Part shown: positions 57,338 through 64,000 of the stretch, one piece after another
Position numbering within the stretch: the stretch's first letter is position 1
Layout of the letters: each line of letters opens with the position of its first letter
Assembly (NCBI GenBank): GCA_036346205.1
Contig: JARFJB010001495.1
Coordinates: 4,112,501-4,176,500 of the forward strand
DNA length: 64,000 nucleotides
From: Vesta saturnalis
Lineage: Eukaryota > Arthropoda > Insecta > Coleoptera > Lampyridae
Reading direction: 5' to 3'
Made by a program: the position numbers and the translations under genes
Notes under the pieces: generated by a model
The model's database searches: none
What the model saw: only the letters and a program-made list of their open reading frames with translations
What the model was told of the DNA's origin: nothing

Positions 57338-57898
57338 TATAAGAGTATAAAGTTGTTTATAGTGCAGTTGATAACGAGAGGTTCGGCCGCGCTTAAATAT
57401 CGGTACTTTTATTTTGTTTGGTAAAAGTATAGAAAATTTATTTGAGTGACAGGTCTTTGAAAAACAGGATGTGTGCGTCTCGTTTGTAGATATCACGTCT
57501 GTTTCTTACATGGGAATTGTTCACTATGCAATTTAGATATTGAAATTTTTATGCGACGATTAAAAAGGATGACGAGCGCTAGGTTATTTGAAGCCACCAT
57601 AGGGAGAGTTTTTCCGTTCACCTTTTTGTGGAAAGAGTATTCAGCCACTCCGGAGACTTGTTGTGTTGTGTATCGATAGTCAGAAGTGACATTTATACGG
57701 GTCCATCGAGGAGGATTAGTGTTTTGGAACAAAATCATGCTTTTGCGAATTCTTATATCGTAAGTTCAGTATAATTACTAGTACATCACGAAGTACATCC
57801 GCGTTCACAGCTGTTCCGAGAAATAAAAGAAATTGTTGTAAATATAATATCACTATAATAAATTATGCATATAAAGGAAATCGAACATTTGTAAATAA

Positions 57899-57934
<36 letters not shown>

Positions 57935-59130
57935 AATATAACCAGTTGACACATTTATTAACCACCTAGTTTTGGTTTAAATAATTTCACCGCTAAATTC
58001 GTGCAAATACAATTTGAAAATAGACTGTTCGTTAAAATTTGACGGCTGTGAAGTTGCTGTATTGGGAGCCGCGTCAGGAGATTCAAGAGTATTAGTGTCC
58101 ACCGTTCAACTACCAAAATGGCCAATTGCACGAGAAATTACTTATACCGCTATACAAAGGAAAGGGAGATTTATGAGTGATCAATTGTGAGAATTAAGGT
58201 AATTACTTTCGTAGGTTTTTGTGTTGGTGATTTTAATAAAGTGTTTTGTTTGTATCTGTTAGGCGGATTAATACGCTTTCTTTTGTGCATAGTTTTGCAT
58301 AAGAGTCCTTTAGGCGATTAAGTTAATTTTACAAAAGTACATTCACTCGCTTATTTTATCATTACATACTGTGCGTTGTTTTATTATTTTCGAAGACTAC
58401 ACTAAAATTCACATCACGAAATGTGTCAAATTTGTGTTTTCGACGTTATCAGTATTCCTTTTGGTGTTAATTAAGATATTTTGGGAATTTGAACCTGGCA
58501 AGATTCATCCCGATTTAAGTATTATTAATATATAATATTAATAAATTTTACACAAGAAAAATATATTTAATGTGTTTTAGACGACTGCACCAACACTCAA
58601 ATGTTTATTTTAATTTATATCAATATCATAACAGACGAATAGCATTAATGAATTTTAGGAGTATTATTTCGTTCCTAAGTGTAATAGTATATGTGACTTC
58701 ATTTATTTTGAAACCGTGTCATTATTATTTACGTGGTACCAAATTTAAATGACAAGATATTTTGATTACGTTCAAGTTACCGAGTGATTTATGTTTTATG
58801 AAAAATTGTTGATTTACGCAACTTGACAGCGACAACGTTCTTATTTTGAGGAAAGCTTTAACGTAACAATTTGTGAGAGTGTTCTCTACTACATTATTGG
58901 CCATTTTGTTTTTTTTTTGTGTAATTTTGTGTTAAGATTTAACGTAACGTAAATATAGAGTAAATAAGATCGTTGACCGATCACCTGGTCTATTAGCACG
59001 TCATTTTATTGCGAACACGTGCAAATGTTTTCAAGTTTTACAGGAAACATCGGACCAATTTACTGATTCACCTGGTTTGGCGACAAAGGTAGGCAAGTGT
59101 TTTTGTTCGTTTGGGGCTTGGCTCTGAATT
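57338..59130. other. no gene recognised; contains (TA)n at 57903-57932
   Basis: The stretch holds a short TA microsatellite. Frames such as 57473-57679 lack motifs. A 70-codon frame without ATG at about 57980-58188 (KFDGCEVAVLGAASGDSRVL) looks somewhat protein-like but cannot be tied to anything. Confidence 0.4.
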
Positions 59131-59249
59131 AGGTACTATAACCCCTATAGTGACGTTTATAAACATTCTGGAGGCATATGATTCCGTACTGCTTACTCCG
59201 TACTCCTTAAAAGAAATTAAGGATGCAACGAATATTGGGCAGATCGAGT

Positions 59250-60102
59250 AGTTGGATGAATACTCCGCCTATTTTACTCTTAGACAGAATATTCAGTACT
59301 GCCGAATAATTTTCACATATATTCCAAATATAGTCAAGAAATTAAGGATCTTCCACTGGACGCATCTTGTTTTTGACGCATTTTGTAAGACTGGCATGCA
59401 TGACATAATTCCGGACGAAGCTTTGAATTTAACATGCTGGTGGTCCACCAATAACCGTTACAACTACAAAAAAAATTAAATCCATGATCTAGTACTGCAA
59501 GACACAAGAGTCACTGTAAGGGAAATAGCAGATAAAACTAGCCTTTCGTATCACTCTGTGAATTACATATTGCGAGAACAGTTGGAGATGAAAAAGTCAC
59601 CCGCATGGTGGGTTCCACGAATGTTAACCGAAACTCAAAACCGATGCCGCGTCGTGATTTGTAAACGACTGTTGACGCAATATACACAATTATGATCCAG
59701 AAACGAAAATTCAAAGTATGCAACATCGTGGTTCCCCAGCTCCTCGAAGGTTCAAGTCTCAGCCGTCAGTGGGAAAAGTAATGGCTTCTGTTTTTTAGGA
59801 TACCCAATGAGCTACAATGCCAGGCAACTATTACGCTAACTTAATAACAAAATTACGTGTAGATAACGCAGGTTTCGAATTGCTTGAGCACCCGCCATAT
59901 TCGTCAAATCTGGCACCCAGTGACTATTCACCGAAGGAACACCTTCGGGAAAACAATTTTGATGCAACGACGAGCTCATACACGCTGTAACCAGTGATTT
60001 GCAGAGGTTGGACAGTCCTTCCAGGAAGATGTCACAATGCTGGAGCACCGGTGGAAGAAATGTATCAGTATTAAGGGGAATTGTGTAGAAAAATGATGTA
60101 AA
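59250..60102 (+). pseudogene. mariner (mos1/SETMAR-type) transposase remnant
   Basis: Reads CPDEALNLTCWW-like sequence, then IHDLVLQDTRVTVREIADKT, SLSYHSVNYILREQLEMKKV, broken GSPAPRRFKSQPSVGKVMAS, LLEHPPYSSNLAPSDYSPKE and the typical end EDVTMLEHRWKKCISIKGNC-VEK with a stop at 60102. The first and second catalytic regions are deleted or shifted. No terminal repeats were identified. Confidence 0.8.
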
Positions 60103-60300
60103 ATAAATTTTAATTTAGCAACCGGAAGTTGGTCAGGGGCGGAGCGTAGGGATCAACCCTGGTGTATTCCCCTTAAAAATTTCAAAATCTAATTTTCACT
60201 TTTCTAGTTATCTACGATTTTGTGAATTGGTTAAACAACAATAAAACGCAACCCGGCAACATTTAGTGAGACAAAAATATAATAATTTGCAGTAATTTTG

Positions 60301-60600
60301 TTAAAGGTATTGCTGATAATGTTCTCCCGGTATCTCCTGTCTGAAATAATGTACAGGTGCACCGCGTTGCTGGAAGGTTATTTCCATCGCTTGAAATTCT
60401 TGGACACTACCTTCTACAGTCGTTATTGCAGGGTGAACAATATCCAACATGCCAACATATAATGGCCCAGTCAACTGTTGCTCAATGAAAACAATTCTTT
60501 CAGTCATTATCTCGCAATCTCCACTCTCCTGTCTGAATCATCTACCGTTAACTCGTGCACTATTTTTTGTGAATTTGGAATGACCGTGGACATACATCGT
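60301..60600 (-). pseudogene. IS630/mariner-type transposase fragment
   Basis: The minus strand reads IMTERIVFIEQQLTGPLYVG, MLDIVHPAITTVE, then FQAMEITFQQRGAPVHYFRQ. The F-Q-Q-D-G-A-P-x-H motif has lost its Asp (QQRGAPVH). About 90 residues of the catalytic core are preserved, with nothing of the ends. Confidence 0.7.
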
Positions 60601-60663
60601 GTAATATGGCAATCTGGTATGTGGAATGTGTGGCATTCGTCACCATTTCCGCTACAATATTAA

Positions 60664-62654
60664 TTTTTCAATTCTCAAGAAGGAGTTGCCTACCCGTTCG
60701 CTTTTCATTATGGACAGAATCAGTCCTTAATAATTTTAAAATCAATTATCTGAAATATTTCCTGCATATATGACGTTCACGATGTCTCTTGTATTCGTTC
60801 TGCCTGGAAAAAACAAATTAAGTTGATAACACTGAGCATTCTTACAACTACATTGGAAAATTAACTGTTCGAAGTATTTAACATTAATAAAAACTTCAAA
60901 TAATTCCTTTGTTTAAAAACAAGACAACAGCAACATACAAACTGCGCCAGGAATGTGATCTGATATATTATTCATTAAAGACGAAACGGATAATTGGATT
61001 TTTGAATTTTCAAGAGAAATATGTAGAATTAAAATACCTTTCAAAACCTGATTGGCATTATATCTTGATATATTGGAGAATGCTTTACGACCCTACAATA
61101 ACGCAAACTGTAAAAGGTAATGTCTAAGAACTTCAAAGGATGGTAATAAGCCAGCAAGATGGTGCACTTGTACATTATTCCTGACAAGTCAGGAGATGCA
61201 AGGAGAATATTTTCAGTTAATACCTTTAACACAATTTCAGTCAAATTATTATTTTTTTCCTTCATTAAAATGTTTTAAAAGGAATATGTAGAGTATTCAA
61301 GTACTTTTAAAATAGGTGTACCATGACTCCCCGTTATAATTAAACAAATGAGTTGATGGTCCCTGTCACGCCATCTTTTAATTTTCAAAAACCAATTTGT
61401 GGTTAAAAAAAGGTCAAGTGGTGAGGTTTGATGCTGATTTTTTCCGAACTCTGACTCATTCTGTTCAAAAGTCAAGAAGGGGTAGGGTAAGACCCCCCCA
61501 GACGCGCACTGTAGATTATATACCAAGGAACTAAAGTGTAACGTTTACTCTCTAGATAGAACAATGATTCTATATATTAAAATGCACTTTAGTCCCGTAG
61601 TATACGCGGTATTTTTTAACCGCGGGGATTAAAACAGGAATTTATAAAAAAATACATAAACCAAAACATCAACACAACCTTTTCAGTCTTCTATGAACGA
61701 AAACCAAATTAAAAAAAAAATAGAACTAATTCGTAAACGGAGTTTAATCCTGAGATAAGAATTATGTAGGAATTTTATTTGTTATAGGTACTAACCTAGT
61801 AACCAGTAGTAACAAAATGCTACGATTAAATTGAAACAAATTTTACAATTATAGTTCAAAAACATACCTTCAAAATAATGGGTAAAAAATCTCAAACATT
61901 GTACAGTTATTTTGTATCATAAGAATTCATGTACACTTTATAATCTGGAATATTAAGAAATCGTTACGACAACTCACATTTACACAATTCACACCGCCCC
62001 AATTACTCTATGTTCTTGAACAATATTTGATGATAACTCATTAATTGAAATACCTATAATTACCAGCAAACAAAAATAAAATACCCATTTATAAACATTC
62101 GGAATAACTCATTAACAGAAACTTTTGAAATCGACTGGATGTAATCATAAAATCCTAATCTTTGATAATTAAATGCGGATAGGTTGGCAGATAATGATTA
62201 ACTGTTGACTACAGCTCACACATGCCGCCTATGCGTAAATTATCTGCCCATACTTTTTCTGATATCAAATTCCGTAAAACAATTGAAATACTCTGGACAC
62301 AAAATTGTCAATTATTAAAATATTTTGTTTTTTTTTGCAATTCCACACGTATATTTCAGAACATTGCACCGATTGGAATTTTCTGCCGTTTGGCTTACGA
62401 TGGATTTCTTGCTTCAAACATCCTATAAAAATGTATGGTAGAAATTTGCCAATCGTTTAAAATGTCATAATTTATTAACGATTTCAAATTGTAAAATAGG
62501 CCAGTTGTACTCGAAAACTAGATATAAATTTTACCTTATTATATGTCTTTCACATCCAAAAAGTTACTTTATAACGGGGAAAAATAGTTTATATAATACT
62601 GAATGCACCAAAATGTACAGTACTGGAAAACTATGTTACTGTTATTGTTATTAT
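60664..62654. other. AT-rich region with no recognisable gene
   Basis: Short frames only. The 83-codon minus frame at 61275-61526 has Trp/Arg/Asp-rich text but no motif I know. Confidence 0.45.
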
Positions 62655-62830
62655 TTCGTTATCGGGATGATACTGAAAATGTTCAAAATGTGCTCCATTG
62701 CGCTGTGGAGAGTGTTCATACGTAATGCAGGCACAGTTTTGGATCGATCTGGACAGCTGAAAATTTTCTCTGTAAGATTTCCACCACACATAAGCATCAG
62801 GTGGTGTCAGATCGTGAGAATGTGAAGGGT
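62655..62830 (-). pseudogene. mariner-type transposase C-terminal fragment
   Basis: The minus strand reads HDLTPPDAYVWWKSYREN, then CITYEHSPQRNGAHFEHFQY, matching the usual SPDLTPxDFFLWGxLK and CIxxNGGHFEHF ends of IS630/mariner transposases. It is about 55 residues. The plus-strand frame here is a shadow. Confidence 0.6.
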
Positions 62831-64000
62831 AGAGAACTCAGTTCCTGAAACGTGCCAATTCTTGGCTAGCGTTAGATTAATTTAAGTTCCAAAATTTGTA
62901 TTATTATTGCTAAATATATTTACATTACATTAATATCTTTAGGTATCATTTTTCTTTCAATAATTAAATTTTAGTATATGTGAATATTTTCTCTTTAGCG
63001 TACATAATTTCGAGTACCACTGTATATATGTTATGGTCTATGTTTTGTGCGCAAATGCGAACAGAACCGCTTAATTTTTTTCCGTTCCGTCTGCGTTTTA
63101 ATGCATATCGTATCTTAAGTTTTCTTCCCTGCACACAAGGAATGCAACTATTTTGAATTACATTTTCTATATATTATTATATTTAACTGGGAACAAAGAA
63201 AGGGAACAAGGGTACGTCTCTACATTATGGAAATCAGATTGTAAAAGGAAAATGCTCTTATGTTAAAGAATTTTGTTCGTTGTAAAAGCGTGGTGTGTGA
63301 CGTCACGACTTGAAAATGCATAAAATGGCGGTGATAATGCAATCTCGTCTTCAAGAAATATAAATGTTTTGCCTAAATAACGCGTCCTGTTATTTTGATT
63401 TTGTCGAATGTCTTCCGCTTTCGTTGTTTTCTTTAGCCTGCTTTTGTAGTTTTTCCATTATGGTATGTGAAAAATTGTATGGAGATTATCTTACCTTATC
63501 GTAAGTTTACGTTATGAAAATTACCTTACATATATGGTCTACAGTTCGTTTATTTGTACGTTGAATACAAATGGAAATTATCGTATGTTATCTTATGAAT
63601 TGGAAATGAAATTCTCATACTATAGCGCATTTTACGGTGAAGTAATATATTCATTTTGAGCGGAAGAAAAATAAGTAAGAAGTATCCTTTTATACAAAGT
63701 ACATTTTAAGTAAATAACAAATCAGTATAGTGTTGTTTTGATACGTTTATAATGAAAAGAAACAGCTGACTGGCTAACGGTTTCTAAGATAAATTTGAGT
63801 GCATAACCTAGTAACTGTAATGTTTGTTGGCATAGGTCAAGTAGACATTATTATTGATACAGTGTTGACCATCTACGTAAAGATAAGTTATATGTTATAC
63901 AGTTTGTGTTAAATTAGAAATTATGTAATATCTTAAAGCTTTACGAGAAATATCGTTTTAGTTGTTTTATACTGAAATTAATTAGACAATTTGATTACTT
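62831..64000. other. no gene recognised
   Basis: AT-rich to the window edge with no frame, repeat or RNA signature that I can support. Confidence 0.5.

Noticed and set aside
57980..58188. Possible exon reading KFDGCEVAVLGAASGDSRVL
   Set aside because: It has no ATG, no clear splice sites and no recognised family; about 70 codons can arise by chance here.
61275..61526. 83-codon minus-strand ORF
   Set aside because: It has mixed composition but no motif, and nothing around it supports a gene.

Overview
This is a strongly AT-rich stretch of an insect-type nuclear genome, probably a TE-rich non-model species such as a beetle; the order cannot be fixed from sequence alone. It is almost wholly transposable-element (TE) debris: three piggyBac elements in TTAA sites, several IS630/Tc1/mariner elements (including DD41D elements with very long inverted repeats), three pogo-like elements, a Harbinger remnant, a copia retrotransposon, two non-LTR retrotransposons, tRNA-derived SINEs, Helitron-like ends and (TA)n tracts. 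I see no rRNA gene, no CRISPR and no clearly intact host gene. Every transposase or reverse transcriptase gene checked is broken by stops, frameshifts or deletions.

Layout. 0-2 kb: piggyBac-1 with both TTAA sites. 2-4.4 kb: no gene seen. 4.4-7.7 kb: LINE-1 on the minus strand between two (TA)n tracts. 7.7-8.2 kb: two copies of a tRNA-derived SINE. 8.5-12.1 kb: related degenerate repeats in opposite orientation, and a perfect 31-bp inverted repeat. 12.2-13.1 kb: a mariner N-terminal scrap cut at a Helitron-like end, then a tandem duplication. 13.2-32.0 kb: a nested complex. 33.5-39.2 kb: coding remnants of unrecognised families around piggyBac-2. 39.7-43.0 kb: a Tc1 element split by a DD41D element. 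43.1-45.0 kb: internally deleted piggyBac-3. 46.0-46.2 kb: the best candidate host exon. 48.0-50.2 kb: a second copy of the long-TIR DD41D family. 50.4-52.9 kb: Harbinger then pogo-like remnants. 56.1-57.3 kb: a mariner with clean TIRs. 59.2-62.8 kb: three more transposase scraps.

The nested complex is the main feature. LINE-2 (ORF1-ORF2, minus strand) was split inside ORF1 by a copia element at 17,724-31,589. The copia left LTR was then hit by a 1.14-kb TIR element (17,757-18,899) and by pogo-A (19,158-22,876), which itself holds a SINE. The copia protease region was hit by a DD41D mariner (23,942-26,090) and by pogo-B (26,152-28,747). Removing the insertions in order joins the reading frames and LTR pieces, and the TA target sites fit, so a relative order of insertion can be read. 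Two neighbouring pseudogenes (33.5-34.2 and 36.9-39.2 kb) belong to families I do not recognise and are the best place to look for something undescribed.
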